Part shown: in pieces, positions 7,449 through 16,163 of the stretch
Numbering within the stretch: position 1 is the first letter of the stretch
Layout: the number at the start of each line of letters is the position of its first letter
Assembly: GCA_009778115.1 (NCBI GenBank)
Contig: WRKL01000013.1
Span: 1-32,262 of the forward strand
Source of the DNA: Oscillospiraceae bacterium
Lineage (GTDB): Bacteria > Bacillota > Clostridia > Oscillospirales > Ruminococcaceae
DNA: 32,262 bases
Reading direction: 5' to 3'
Position numbers and translations under genes: made by a program
Notes under the pieces: generated by a model
Database searches by the model: none
What the model saw: only the letters and a program-made list of their open reading frames with translations
What the model was told of the DNA's origin: nothing

Positions 7449-8369
7449 ATGGGGTTATTCGCAAAAATCAAGCAAGGATTAACCAAAACCCGGAACGGGG
7501 TAGTAAAACAGATAGAACTTATGGTGAATTCTTTCACCCGGATCGACGAGGAGTTATTCGAAGAGCTTGAGGAATTGTTGGTTCTTGCGGACACAGGAGC
7601 AGAGGCAGCGGTGAAAATATGTGAAAAACTGCGTGCGAAAATAAAAGAAACCGGAACTTCCGATCCCGCAGAAGTTAAAAATTTGCTCAAGTTGATAGTG
7701 GCGGATATCCTGGGAACAGAAAGCGAACCGGATATATCCGGAACCGGTTCAGAAACAGCGAAACCGAAAATCATTCTGGTTATCGGTGTGAACGGGGTAG
7801 GGAAGACGACTACCATCGGAAAGCTTGCGTATTCATTGAAAAACGAGGGGAAAAAGGTTTTGATAGCGGCGGGCGATACATTCAGGGCAGCAGCTATCGA
7901 ACAGCTTGAAGTATGGTCCGAAAGAGCGGGTGCGGCATTGATAAAACACAGCGAGGGTTCGGATCCCGCGGCAGTAGTTTTTGACGGGATAAGCGCGGCA
8001 AAAGCCAGGAGTGCTGATGTGCTTTTGTGTGATACGGCAGGCAGGCTTCATAACAAGCAGAACCTTATGAACGAATTGAATAAAATCGTAAGGGTCATAG
8101 ACCGCGAACATCCGGGTTCAAGGGAAACCTTGCTTGTGCTGGATGCAACTACGGGTCAGAACGGCGTTAACCAGGCGCGTGAATTCAAGCAAACAGCGGA
8201 CATATCCGGAATAGTGCTGACAAAGCTGGACGGTACGGCAAAGGGCGGTGTTGTAATCTCTATCAAGGAACAGCTGGGCGTTCCGGTAAAATATATCGGT
8301 GTCGGGGAGCAATTGGACGATCTGCAAACCTTTGATCCGGTTCAATTCGCCGAAGCTATGTTTGAATAA
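7449..8369 (+). CDS. ftsY: signal recognition particle receptor FtsY
   Basis: SRP-receptor GTPase that docks ribosome-SRP complexes at the membrane for co-translational insertion. 306 aa, the short form with little of the acidic A domain. The N domain is a helical bundle (about residues 1-90). The G domain has GVNGVGKTT (113-121), DTFRAAA (143-149), DTAGRL (195-200) and TKLDG near 260. ATG7449 has GGAGGG (7435-7440) 8 nt upstream. The smc-ftsY pairing is standard in Bacillota, and the 89-bp gap is mostly a repeat end. No separate promoter was seen, so it is probably co-transcribed with smc. Confidence 0.97.
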   Translation: MGLFAKIKQGLTKTRNGVVKQIELMVNSFTRIDEELFEELEELLVLADTGAEAAVKICEKLRAKIKETGTSDPAEVKNLLKLIVADILGTESEPDISGTGSETAKPKIILVIGVNGVGKTTTIGKLAYSLKNEGKKVLIAAGDTFRAAAIEQLEVWSERAGAALIKHSEGSDPAAVVFDGISAAKARSADVLLCDTAGRLHNKQNLMNELNKIVRVIDREHPGSRETLLVLDATTGQNGVNQAREFKQTADISGIVLTKLDGTAKGGVVISIKEQLGVPVKYIGVGEQLDDLQTFDPVQFAEAMFE

Positions 8370-8416
8370 TACCTATAAACACCCCTATAGCATAATGAAA
8401 ATTTACCGGAGAAGAT

Positions 8417-9016
8417 ATGAAAAAAATTATTGCTGCCACCAAAAATAAAAATAAGGTCATCGAATTTGAACGGATCCTGTCGCCATTGGGATATAAAGTT
8501 TTATCGCAGTCAGATGCCGGGATCGAACTGGAAGTAGGGGAAACGGGCGAAACTTTCGAGCAAAATGCGTATTTGAAAGCAGCCGCAATATTTCAGGCTT
8601 CGGGTGTGGCGGTTATCGCAGACGACAGCGGCTTGGAAGTGGATTATATAGATAAAGCACCGGGTGTATATTCTGCGCGGTTCTGCGGAAAAGATACCCC
8701 GTATTCCGTAAAAAATGCTGCCATACTTGAAAAATTGAAAGAAGCTCCGGAAGAACGGCGAACGGCAAGATTTGTGTGCGCGATTTGCTATATCAACCCA
8801 AAAGGCGATGTAATAAAGATAAATAAAACCTGCGAAGGGAAAATCGCACATACACAGAAAGGAATCAACGGATTCGGGTATGACCCGATATTTATTCCCG
8901 TAAACGGAAGTAAGACCACTGCTGAAATGAACGAACAGGAAAAGGACGCTGTATCACATCGCGGAAAAGCATTGCGTTCGCTGGCGGAAGAATTAGAATT
9001 GAGGTTGGATTTTTGA
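8417..9016 (+). CDS. rdgB: dITP/XTP pyrophosphatase (RdgB/HAM1 family)
   Basis: Hydrolyses dITP, ITP and XTP to the monophosphates, keeping deaminated purines out of DNA and RNA. 199 aa, normal length. Family signatures are visible: the N-terminal ATKNKNKVIEF nucleotide-binding stretch, ADDSGLEVDYIDKAPGVYSA with the catalytic/metal Asp pair around residue 73, GFGYDPIFIP near 154, and SHRGKALRSL near the end. ATG8417 follows GGAG (8408-8411). The stop codon overlaps the nadD start by 4 nt, which implies translational coupling. Confidence 0.96.
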   Translation: MKKIIAATKNKNKVIEFERILSPLGYKVLSQSDAGIELEVGETGETFEQNAYLKAAAIFQASGVAVIADDSGLEVDYIDKAPGVYSARFCGKDTPYSVKNAAILEKLKEAPEERRTARFVCAICYINPKGDVIKINKTCEGKIAHTQKGINGFGYDPIFIPVNGSKTTAEMNEQEKDAVSHRGKALRSLAEELELRLDF

Positions 9017-9603
9017 ATAACATCGCTGTTTTTGGCGGAAGTTTTAATCCTGTGCATAACGGTCACATATACATAACAAAATGTGCGGCCGAGCATATCA
9101 AAATTGATAAATTGTTTGTGATCCCCACCTTTCATCCGCCGCATAAGGCATCCGAAGAACTGGTAAGCGGTGAACACAGGTATAATATGCTGGAGCTTGC
9201 GTTCGAAAAAATACCCTTTGCCGAAGTGAACAGCATGGAATTAAACAGAACCGGGATAAGCTACACGCAAGATACGTTAAACGCACTTAAAATGATTTAT
9301 ACAAACAGCATATTTTACCTTATTATAGGCGGGGATATGCTTTTGAACTTTAAGTTATGGAAAAATTACAAAGAGATAATCAAGACCGCAAAAATTATAT
9401 GTATGGCACGGGAAGCCGGGCAAAAAACAGCATTGCAAAAAACAGCGCGGGAGCTGGGGAACGTCCTTGTATTGGACACGCCGGAGTTTCCGCTTTCTTC
9501 CGCCGGGATCCGTGAAAAAATAAAAACAGGGGAAAATGTAAAAAAATACTTGCCCGAAAAAGTGTATGACTATATAAAAACACACAAACTATATATAAAT
9601 TAG
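9013..9603 (+). CDS. nadD: nicotinate-nucleotide adenylyltransferase
   Basis: Transfers AMP from ATP to nicotinate mononucleotide to give deamido-NAD, the committed step shared by de novo and salvage NAD synthesis. 196 aa. It has GGSFNPVHNGH (residues 8-18, with the HxGH nucleotidyltransferase motif), the central IGGDMLLNFKLWKNY substrate region, and the LSSAGIREKI variant of the ISSTxIR motif near residue 164. The start is TTG9013 in the overlap TTGA with rdgB; GAGG (9001-9004) lies 8 nt upstream. In many Clostridia a yqeK-type HD phosphatase follows nadD. Here it is absent and two LCP genes follow instead. Confidence 0.96.
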   Translation: MNNIAVFGGSFNPVHNGHIYITKCAAEHIKIDKLFVIPTFHPPHKASEELVSGEHRYNMLELAFEKIPFAEVNSMELNRTGISYTQDTLNALKMIYTNSIFYLIIGGDMLLNFKLWKNYKEIIKTAKIICMAREAGQKTALQKTARELGNVLVLDTPEFPLSSAGIREKIKTGENVKKYLPEKVYDYIKTHKLYIN

Positions 9604-9615
9604 AATTAGGTATAA

Positions 9616-9691
9616 TAGACCTCCTCGAAAATCACTTTGCAACGTATGATTTGCGTTAATACATCACGTTTTAATTCCCGGGAAGGTCTGA
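9616..9691 (-). repeat. family A repeat, copy 3 (minus orientation, internal deletion)
   Basis: About 76 bp with both outer ends kept: TAGACCTCCTCGAAAATCAC at one side and CACGTTTTAATTCCCGG followed by GAAGGTCTGATA at the other. The middle of the element is missing. The ends are inverted relative to each other, consistent with a minimal MITE. It lies 12 nt after the nadD stop and just upstream of the LCP promoter. Confidence 0.75.
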
Positions 9692-9738
9692 TAATTATTA
9701 GGTGTTTGTAAAATTTTGCGGAATCATTTCGATAAAAG

Positions 9739-9767
9739 TTGCAATTTGAATATAGATATGATAGAAT
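9739..9767 (+). promoter_or_regulatory. promoter upstream of the LCP genes (extended -10)
   Basis: TTGCAA (9739-9744), 17-bp spacer and TAGAAT (9762-9767), preceded by TGA, which gives the TGn extended -10. The leader to the first LCP start would be about 36 nt. It probably adds transcription for LCP1, LCP2, rsfS and leuS. Confidence 0.6.
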
Positions 9768-9809
9768 ATTTCTCAGCAAAACCCTTTCGGAAAGGAATGA
9801 AATTTTAAA

Positions 9810-10979
9810 ATGAACGATAATCATAATATATGGTCTGACACTGATTCGGAAAAAAAGGCGGGAAAATCGAAAAAAAACAACATGGCGGTATCAAACGATA
9901 TATTTTCCAGCACGAAAATGAAAAATAAAAACAAGGGTAAACCGAAGAAAAAGAGAACTGCAAAGGAACTCGCGTTGATAATAACATCTATTGTTGCTAT
10001 TGCGGCATCGCTGGCAACATTGGGCTTTTTGGGTGCTATGTATGTGTGGGAAGGCTCGCTTTTCGCCGGTGGGGAGGGTTCGCTGAACAATCCGAACGCC
10101 AACGAAGATGTGACATATTTTTTGGTACTGGGAATAGACTATGAACCGGGAACGGATAGGGGACAGCTATCCGATGTTACTATGATGGTTTGTCTTGACC
10201 ATAAAGCAAAAACTATGAATTTCTTACAACTGCCGCGAGACGCTTATGTAGGCGAGCTTGCCAGTTCGGGTAAAATAAATGCTATATACGGAGCAGGGGT
10301 GCAAACAAGGCAGGACGGGAGAGAAGGCCGGGGTGTTCAAGGGGTGGCCTACGCCTTTGAAGAGATGTTTAAAATCAACATCGACCATTATGTTGTTATG
10401 CAGATGGATCAATTCAGGGATATTGTAGACTCGTTGGGCGGAGTGGAAGTTGATGTGCCTAAAACCGTGAGTTACCGCGGCGTTACGGTTCCCGGAGGAA
10501 AACAACAGCTAACGGGTAAACAAGCTGAAATCCTGGTCAGGGTTCGCAAGGCTTATCCAAGCGGAGATTACGGGCGAATGGATGCGCAAAGAGCGTTTAT
10601 GGCAGGAATGTTCAAAAAACTTTTTACGATGAAAAAATCCGAAATGGCAGCAAAAGCGCGTGAGTTATTTAAGTTTGTTAAAACTGACCTGTCGCTCAAA
10701 CAAATAGACTATTTTTCGGATGAAGTGAAAAAAGTAAAAGAAAAGGACGTAAAATTCTTCACCGCAGGCGGTGCTGCCGGAAGGATAAACGGACTTAGCA
10801 GTATATTACTGGCGCAAAACGAATTGTGTGATATGCTTAACGAAAATTTCCGCCCGTATATGGAAAAATATACCGTTGAACAATTGAATATCCGCGGGGA
10901 TAACTACAGCAACAGCTATTACGCATCGGTGAAAAGCGGACTGGTGGAAGAAGAGGAAGAAGAAACCGGAAGTCAATGA
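9810..10979 (+). CDS. LytR-CpsA-Psr (LCP) family protein 1
   Basis: Member of the LCP phosphotransferases, which attach teichoic acids, capsule or other glycopolymers from undecaprenyl-pyrophosphate carriers to peptidoglycan. 389 aa: a basic cytoplasmic N-terminus (1-50), one membrane segment (about 53-78), then the extracellular LCP domain (about 100-280). The domain has LVLGID (105-110), LSDVTMMV with the conserved Asp, LPRDAYVG with catalytic-site Arg143, GGVEVDVP and the conserved basic region DYGRMDAQR. The tail is acidic (EEEEEETGSQ). ATG9810 has AAAGGA 13 nt upstream, a rather long spacing, but the next codons give no better choice. It is paralogous to the next gene, with 25 nt between them. 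Confidence 0.92.
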   Translation: MNDNHNIWSDTDSEKKAGKSKKNNMAVSNDIFSSTKMKNKNKGKPKKKRTAKELALIITSIVAIAASLATLGFLGAMYVWEGSLFAGGEGSLNNPNANEDVTYFLVLGIDYEPGTDRGQLSDVTMMVCLDHKAKTMNFLQLPRDAYVGELASSGKINAIYGAGVQTRQDGREGRGVQGVAYAFEEMFKINIDHYVVMQMDQFRDIVDSLGGVEVDVPKTVSYRGVTVPGGKQQLTGKQAEILVRVRKAYPSGDYGRMDAQRAFMAGMFKKLFTMKKSEMAAKARELFKFVKTDLSLKQIDYFSDEVKKVKEKDVKFFTAGGAAGRINGLSSILLAQNELCDMLNENFRPYMEKYTVEQLNIRGDNYSNSYYASVKSGLVEEEEEETGSQ

Positions 10980-11004
10980 GCTTTTGGTCTTCTTCGATCG
11001 GGTT

Positions 11005-12381
11005 ATGGATGATAATATAGATAAGTTAATAGATAAATTGAAAAACACAAACGAAGATATAGATATATATCCCGCTTTGAAACGTATTGCGCAAACGGGC
11101 GCAAGTCCGGCCGGCAGTACTGATATGGATGTGTTTCCCATACCCGAAAATAATGCAGGTGCAGAAAATTCAATGAACAAGAACGCTGCGAAAAACGCAG
11201 CAAGTCCCTTGAACAGAGCGAAAAATATGCGGGATGTATATTCATCCGTAAGCATGGACGCTATCGGGAATTTTATTCCCGGGAATAAAATTCCCAATAA
11301 CAAAATTCCCGGGAACAAAACTTCGAAATATACGAAAAACGGGAAAAAAAAGAAAAGATCAAACAAAAAAACGCCCGGGGAAATTATTGCGGCGATATTT
11401 ATTTCTGTGCTTATAACGGCATCATTGGCAGGAGCGGGCATCGGCATATTTTTTCACTTTTGGAACAATTCTCTGCAAGACCCTAACGTGGTATGGACTA
11501 ACGAACCGGAGGACAACACTGCCGAGATAACTAACTTCCTGCTGATGGGTGTACACGGTGATCTCAGCGATATTGTGCTTATAGTTTCGCTGGACAACGG
11601 AAGTAAGACTTTGAAATTGCTCCAAGTCCCCCGTGATGCATATGTTGGTGATTTGTCGCCGTCGGGTAAGCTTAACGCAATATACGGGATACAGGAGGAG
11701 ACAGCGGCACAAAGAGTATCTGATGCGATTCTCAGTATGTTCCAAATTAGAATTCATCACTACATTACGCTGGATTTGAAAGGGTTCAGGAGAATTGTAG
11801 ACTCTATGGGCGGGATTGAAGTCGATGTTCCGTATACCGTGAGTTATGGCGGTTACACGGTAGAAGAGGGTAAACGCAAACTGGACGGCAAGCACGCAGA
11901 AATTTTCATACGCGTACGCAAGGCGTTTACGGACAGCGACTACGGACGAATGAGGTCGCAGCGGGTGTTTTTTGACGCGCTTTTCAAAAAGTTTTTCACT
12001 ATGGATGAAATCGAACTTGTGAGCGCCGCCCCGGTTCTGCTTAATTATATGCAAAGCAATCTGTCGCCCGGTGAATTGATGAAATACGCAAAACGCGGAA
12101 AGACTATAAGCAAAGAAAATATACACTTTTTCACAGCGGGCGGAACCGAATATAGATACAGCAAGGGTGGGGCACGGCAGAGTGCGGTAGCTCTAAACCA
12201 AACTGAAATATGCGATCTTTTAAACGAACATTTTCGTCCTTATTCCGCAAAAGCTACGCTGGAACAATTAAATATATACGGGACGAATGAAAACAGAAGC
12301 GACTTTAGCAATAAAGACGGAACTCTGGAAGATCCTATAGGCGAAAATGAAAACGAAAACGAAAATGAAGAAAGCGGTTAA
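11005..12381 (+). CDS. LytR-CpsA-Psr (LCP) family protein 2
   Basis: Second tandem LCP enzyme, about 458 aa from ATG11005. The long cytoplasmic N-terminus (1-125) includes an IPGNK-type repeat (about residues 88-105) and a lysine-rich patch. One membrane segment (about 126-150) and the LCP domain follow. The domain has LLMGVHGDLSDIVLIV, VPRDAYVG (Arg210), GGIEVDVPY and DYGRMRSQR. The C-terminus ends in an ENENENEE run. TTG10984 is an alternative start 7 codons upstream; neither has a strong ribosome site, so translation may be coupled to LCP1. The similarity between the two LCP domains indicates local duplication followed by divergence. The IPGNK region is encoded by a 30-bp perfect palindrome. 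Confidence 0.9.
   Translation: MDDNIDKLIDKLKNTNEDIDIYPALKRIAQTGASPAGSTDMDVFPIPENNAGAENSMNKNAAKNAASPLNRAKNMRDVYSSVSMDAIGNFIPGNKIPNNKIPGNKTSKYTKNGKKKKRSNKKTPGEIIAAIFISVLITASLAGAGIGIFFHFWNNSLQDPNVVWTNEPEDNTAEITNFLLMGVHGDLSDIVLIVSLDNGSKTLKLLQVPRDAYVGDLSPSGKLNAIYGIQEETAAQRVSDAILSMFQIRIHHYITLDLKGFRRIVDSMGGIEVDVPYTVSYGGYTVEEGKRKLDGKHAEIFIRVRKAFTDSDYGRMRSQRVFFDALFKKFFTMDEIELVSAAPVLLNYMQSNLSPGELMKYAKRGKTISKENIHFFTAGGTEYRYSKGGARQSAVALNQTEICDLLNEHFRPYSAKATLEQLNIYGTNENRSDFSNKDGTLEDPIGENENENENEESG
11266..11295. repeat. 30-bp perfect palindrome inside the LCP2 coding region
   Basis: GGGAATTTTATTCCC (11266-11280) is followed at once by its exact reverse complement (11281-11295). A further AATTCCCGGGAAC lies at 11304-11316. 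It encodes the GNFIPGNKIP part of the disordered N-terminus. The shared AATTCCC motif resembles the family A repeat ends, but no complete end is present. Confidence 0.85.
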
Positions 12382-12434
12382 AAGGACGGCACGGGTTTTC
12401 CGAAAGCCGAACGACCGGAAAAGAGGACAATTTT

Positions 12435-12809
12435 ATGGAATCACGGGAACTTGCAAAGAACATAGTCAAATTTCTTGACTCGAAAAAAGCGGATGATATT
12501 CAGGTGATAAAGATAAGGGAACTTTCCATTATCGCGGATTATTTTATTATAGCCGGCGGCCGGAGTTCAACGCAGGTAAAAACCCTAGCGGATGAAGTGG
12601 AAGCTAAGACAAAGGAACTCGGAAAAAGCCCCGAACGCAAAGAGGGTATCGCTTCTGCGAACTGGATCATACTGGATTATCTGGATGTAGTAGTGCATAT
12701 ATTTTATGGTGAAACCCGGGAATTTTATAAGCTGGAAAAATTGTGGGCAGACGGTGAAAAAATAGATATCAGCGATATGCTCACAGGAGATAGAGGAAGA
12801 ACTATATGA
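12435..12809 (+). CDS. rsfS: ribosomal silencing factor RsfS (YbeB/Iojap family)
   Basis: Binds ribosomal protein uL14 on the 50S subunit and blocks subunit joining when nutrients are scarce. 124 aa, typical length. Family regions visible are the [19 protein letters not shown] core, [42 protein letters not shown] and a final KLWADGE-like stretch. ATG12435 follows AGAGG (12422-12426) 8 nt upstream. It overlaps leuS by 4 nt (ATGA at 12806-12809), so the two are translationally coupled. Confidence 0.96.
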   Translation: MESRELAKNIVKFLDSKKADDIQVIKIRELSIIADYFIIAGGRSSTQVKTLADEVEAKTKELGKSPERKEGIASANWIILDYLDVVVHIFYGETREFYKLEKLWADGEKIDISDMLTGDRGRTI

Positions 12810-15238
12810 AAAAACGTGAATATAATTTTGATGCGATAGAAAAGAAATGGCAGGATATTTGGGACGAAAAACAAGTCTTTGTTTCAAAGAACGATTATGC
12901 TCTCCCTGCTCTCCCTAAATTTTACGCATTGATAGAATTTCCGTATCCTTCGGGAAAAGGCTTGCACGTCGGGCATCCGCGCCCGTATACGGCGATGGAT
13001 ATAGTGTCGCGGAAACGTCGTATGCAGGGGTTCAACGTCTTATACCCGATGGGTTGGGATGCGTTCGGGCTGCCTACCGAAAATTATGCGATCCAGAATA
13101 AAATACATCCGAAAAAGGTAACCGAAGACAACATCAAACTCTTTAAGCGCCAATGCCGGGCTTTAGGTTTCTCTTTTGACTGGTCGAGAGAAATTGATAC
13201 TACCGATCCGGCTTATTATAAATGGACTCAGTGGATATTCATTCAGCTTTTCAAGAAAGGGCTGGCATATAAAAAAGAGATGAATGTAAACTGGTGTACA
13301 TCGTGTAAAGTCGTGCTTGCCAACGAAGAAGTCGTCACGGGCGTATGTGAACGCTGCTCCGGCGAAGTTATCCATAAAGCTAAATCCCAGTGGATGCTGA
13401 AAATTACCGAATATGCGCAACGTCTTTTGGACGATCTTGAAGGACTGGACTATATCAATTCTGTCAAGCTTTCCCAAAAGAACTGGATCGGACGTTCCGA
13501 AGGCGCGGTTGTGAACTTTGACACCACCGAGAATGATACCCTTACGGTATTTACTACCCGTCCGGATACCTTGTTCGGCGCAACTTATATGGTAATGTCG
13601 CCCGAGCATCCTTATATTGAAAAATGGAAAGACCAAATACGCAACTATAACGAAGCGAAAACATACCGGATCAATGCGGCGAAAAAATCGGATTTTGAGC
13701 GCGCCGAAATATCCAAGGAAAAAACCGGGGTATGTCTTGACGGAGTTAGCGCGATAAATCCGGCTACAGGTCAGCGGATACCCATATATATTTCGGATTA
13801 TGTGCTTATGTCTTACGGAACAGGTGCGATAATGGCTGTCCCCGGGCATGATACCCGCGACTACGAATTTGCGAAAGTGTTTAACCTCCCCATCATAGAA
13901 GTTGTGGCGGGCGGCGATATTTCTCAGGAAGCATACACTGACTGCGGCGAGGGGGAGATGGTAAATTCCGGTTTTATAAACGGGCTGTCCGTCGAACAGG
14001 CAAAGACGAAGATGATCGAATATCTTGAAGGAGCGAAAAAAGGATATGCTAAAGTGGAATATAAATTACGCGACTGGATATTTGCCCGTCAGCGTTATTG
14101 GGGGGAACCGATACCTATAATAAATTGCGGCAAATGCGGTTATGTCCCCCTGCCCGAAAGTGAATTGCCGTTAACTCTGCCGGATGTAGAAAATTACGAA
14201 CCTACCGAAGACGGCGAATCTCCGCTGTCCAATATACCCGGATTTGTGAACACATCCTGTCCTGTATGCGGTATTCCTGCAAAGCGCGAAACCGATACTA
14301 TGCCGCAGTGGGCAGGTTCATCCTGGTATTTTTTGCGATATTGCGATGTTGGTAACCCGCAAGAACTTGCGTCAAGAGAATCGCTTGACTATTGGATGCC
14401 GGTAGATTGGTACAACGGCGGGATGGAGCATACCACGCTGCATATGCTGTATTCGCGGTTTTGGCACAAATTTTTGTACGATATAGGTGTAGTCGGTTGC
14501 AAAGAACCGTACTTAAAGCGCACAAGTCACGGTATGATACTTGCTGAAAACGGCGAAAAAATGAGCAAATCCAGAGGTAACGTTATAAATCCAAATGATG
14601 TGATAGAAATGTACGGTGCGGATACGATGCGCCTGTACGAAATGTTTATTGGGGATTTTGAAAAAGCCGCATCCTGGAGCACATCGTCGATAAAAGGATG
14701 TAAACGGTTCTTAGACCGGGTATTCAACCTTAATGATATATGTGTGCCGGACGGAGAAATACGTTCAAATCTTGAAGGCTCTGTTCATCGCACAATAAAA
14801 AAGGTGAGCGATGACATTGATTTATTAAAATTCAACACAGCAATAGCGGCAATGATGTCACTCGTAAATGAAATATACGATACAGGCTCGGTAACCCGCG
14901 GCGAATATAAAATACTGCTGACCTTGCTGAACCCTTTCGCTCCGCATATTACCGAAGAATTATGGGAAGAATTAGAAACAGGAGCAGAAGAACCTGAACT
15001 TTTATGCAAACAAAAATGGCCGGAATATGACCCTGAAAAATGTGTGCTGGATGAAGTTGAAATAGCTATCCAAGTTTGCGGAAAGTTAAAATCGCGTCTT
15101 GTAATATCAATGGAAACGAGCCGGGAAGATGTTCTTTCGGCGGCACTGGAGGATGAAAAAATAGCACCCCTGACCGGCGGAAAAACTATTCGTAAGGTTA
15201 TATATGTGAAAGGAAAACTGCTCAATATCGTAGTATAA
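12806..15238 (+). CDS. leuS: leucyl-tRNA synthetase
   Basis: Class I aminoacyl-tRNA synthetase charging tRNA-Leu. 810 aa, bacterial type. [14 protein letters not shown] contains the HIGH-like motif HVGH (54-57). The CP1 editing domain follows (about 215-420, with [20 protein letters not shown] and [19 protein letters not shown]). A zinc-type segment [24 protein letters not shown] precedes the class I core end, and KMSKSRGN is near residue 585. An anticodon-binding domain and the C-terminal domain end in LLNIVV. ATG12806 has AGAGG (12792-12796) 9 nt upstream. No T-box precedes it, and it is the last gene of the block, closed by a terminator. Confidence 0.97.
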   Translation: MKKREYNFDAIEKKWQDIWDEKQVFVSKNDYALPALPKFYALIEFPYPSGKGLHVGHPRPYTAMDIVSRKRRMQGFNVLYPMGWDAFGLPTENYAIQNKIHPKKVTEDNIKLFKRQCRALGFSFDWSREIDTTDPAYYKWTQWIFIQLFKKGLAYKKEMNVNWCTSCKVVLANEEVVTGVCERCSGEVIHKAKSQWMLKITEYAQRLLDDLEGLDYINSVKLSQKNWIGRSEGAVVNFDTTENDTLTVFTTRPDTLFGATYMVMSPEHPYIEKWKDQIRNYNEAKTYRINAAKKSDFERAEISKEKTGVCLDGVSAINPATGQRIPIYISDYVLMSYGTGAIMAVPGHDTRDYEFAKVFNLPIIEVVAGGDISQEAYTDCGEGEMVNSGFINGLSVEQAKTKMIEYLEGAKKGYAKVEYKLRDWIFARQRYWGEPIPIINCGKCGYVPLPESELPLTLPDVENYEPTEDGESPLSNIPGFVNTSCPVCGIPAKRETDTMPQWAGSSWYFLRYCDVGNPQELASRESLDYWMPVDWYNGGMEHTTLHMLYSRFWHKFLYDIGVVGCKEPYLKRTSHGMILAENGEKMSKSRGNVINPNDVIEMYGADTMRLYEMFIGDFEKAASWSTSSIKGCKRFLDRVFNLNDICVPDGEIRSNLEGSVHRTIKKVSDDIDLLKFNTAIAAMMSLVNEIYDTGSVTRGEYKILLTLLNPFAPHITEELWEELETGAEEPELLCKQKWPEYDPEKCVLDEVEIAIQVCGKLKSRLVISMETSREDVLSAALEDEKIAPLTGGKTIRKVIYVKGKLLNIVV

Positions 15239-15292
15239 TGTTTTTATAATCTTTGCTGAACTTTCAAAGGGGCGTTGAAAAATCACCCGCAA

Positions 15293-15323
15293 AAATATCC
15301 GCAGGCTATGCCGGCGGATATTT
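15293..15323. terminator. strong terminator between leuS and the convergent coat gene
   Basis: Ten-base-pair stem AAATATCCGC (15293-15302) / GCGGATATTT (15314-15323) with an additional GGC/GCC pairing in the loop. The tail is CTAAGTTTATTTTCT on the plus strand, and A/T-rich sequence also flanks the other side, so it could serve both the leuS transcript and the convergent coat-protein transcript. Confidence 0.7.
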
Positions 15324-15386
15324 CTAAGTTTATTTTCTAAAAACACAGATTTTTCGAACGATGAAAATTTTTAGTTCTTGTTAAAA

Positions 15387-15671
15387 TCAGTACGCTGCTT
15401 CTTGTCCGCCGAATTTAGACTTTGTTTGGTTAATTTTCGCTTGCTCGGCAGGTTGTGTTTGATACCAGCCCCGTTTTTGCATTTCGTCAAAAACTTCGGA
15501 TTGGATTTGATGCTCCTCGGTCAGTATCGACATAAATTCGTTTCGGACTTTGGGTGTAACACATTCATTAGCGTAGGTGTTAAAACCGCCGGTCAAAAAC
15601 TTTTGTGACGCGAGGGCATCCTGCATTATCGTTTTGTCATCGAACTTTGAAGAGTCGATTTGTATTTGCAT
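15387..15671 (-). CDS. spore coat protein, CotF-like
   Basis: Protein of 94 aa containing a CotF-type helical segment: KTIMQDALASQKFLTGGFNT then YANECVTPKVRNEFMSIL and TEEHQIQSEVFDEMQKRGWY. These match the CotF family of spore coat proteins in Bacilli and Clostridia. It is expected to be a structural protein of the spore surface, made in the mother cell. ATG at 15671 has AAAGGGG 7 nt upstream on the minus strand. It lies 22 bp downstream of a second small coat gene, so the two likely form an operon. The pair implies an endospore-forming host. Identification is by sequence pattern only. Confidence 0.87.
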   Translation of the reverse strand: MQIQIDSSKFDDKTIMQDALASQKFLTGGFNTYANECVTPKVRNEFMSILTEEHQIQSEVFDEMQKRGWYQTQPAEQAKINQTKSKFGGQEAAY

Positions 15672-15693
15672 TTTGTATCCCCTTTCTATGTCG

Positions 15694-15879
15694 TTAGTTT
15701 AGCTGATTGAGTAACCGGGTATAATGACTTTGATGACGGGAGGCGATCTGTTCGCATTTTGTTTTCAATTGGGGATCAACACAGGTTTGCGCGTAAAGTT
15801 TAAACTTTTTCACCATGTTTTCCTCCAGACTGAGTTGATCGTCTATTGCCGTCAATTCCTTGGAAGTAAGATTTGCCAA
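15694..15879 (-). CDS. small spore coat-like protein
   Basis: Protein of 61 aa beginning MANLTSKEL. It is a single helical hairpin (AIDDQLSLEENMVKKFKLYA, then QTCVDPQLKTKCEQIASRHQ) ending HYTRLLNQLN. It matches short CotF-like coat proteins that are common in Clostridia next to a longer CotF gene. TTG15879 is chosen because GGAG (15891-15888) lies 8 nt upstream and gives the usual MANLT start. GTG15888 would overlap that site. A hairpin CTTCTAAAA/TTTTAGAAG (about 15903-15928) lies in its leader. A sporulation-sigma promoter probably exists upstream, but none could be assigned with confidence. Confidence 0.82.
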   Translation of the reverse strand: MANLTSKELTAIDDQLSLEENMVKKFKLYAQTCVDPQLKTKCEQIASRHQSHYTRLLNQLN

Positions 15880-16028
15880 TAATATCACTCCTTTTTTTAT
15901 TCTTCTAAAACAACCGGTTTTTAGAAGCTCTTAACCTTATTCTTGACGGATTTTACGGCAATTATTACAACATGGAATGAAATATGCTAATATTTACACA
16001 TTATTAACAACTAAAAAAATATTAAAAG

Positions 16029-16067
16029 CTTTGAAGTATTTGGGACGGACGTCTTTTTCAAAGTTTT
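16029..16067 (+). terminator. hairpin in the leader of the anSME gene
   Basis: CTTTGAA (16029-16035) pairs with TTCAAAG (16057-16063), followed by TTTT; the loop contains the palindrome GACGTC. It lies about 100 nt before the radical SAM start, in the 284-bp divergent spacer. It could be an attenuator or a terminator of an unseen transcript. Confidence 0.4.
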
Positions 16068-16163
16068 CCCTTAAACGATCACATAGCAGACATAAAAAAA
16101 ACAAATGAAAGGGATCAGGTTGGTTGCATAAACTCTTGAAAAACCTGGTGTACGGCGTGAGGT

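Noticed and set aside
15943-15971. Promoter TTGACG upstream of the anSME gene
   Set aside because: No acceptable -10 hexamer lies at 16-18 bp spacing; the closest candidates are at 14 bp or score poorly.
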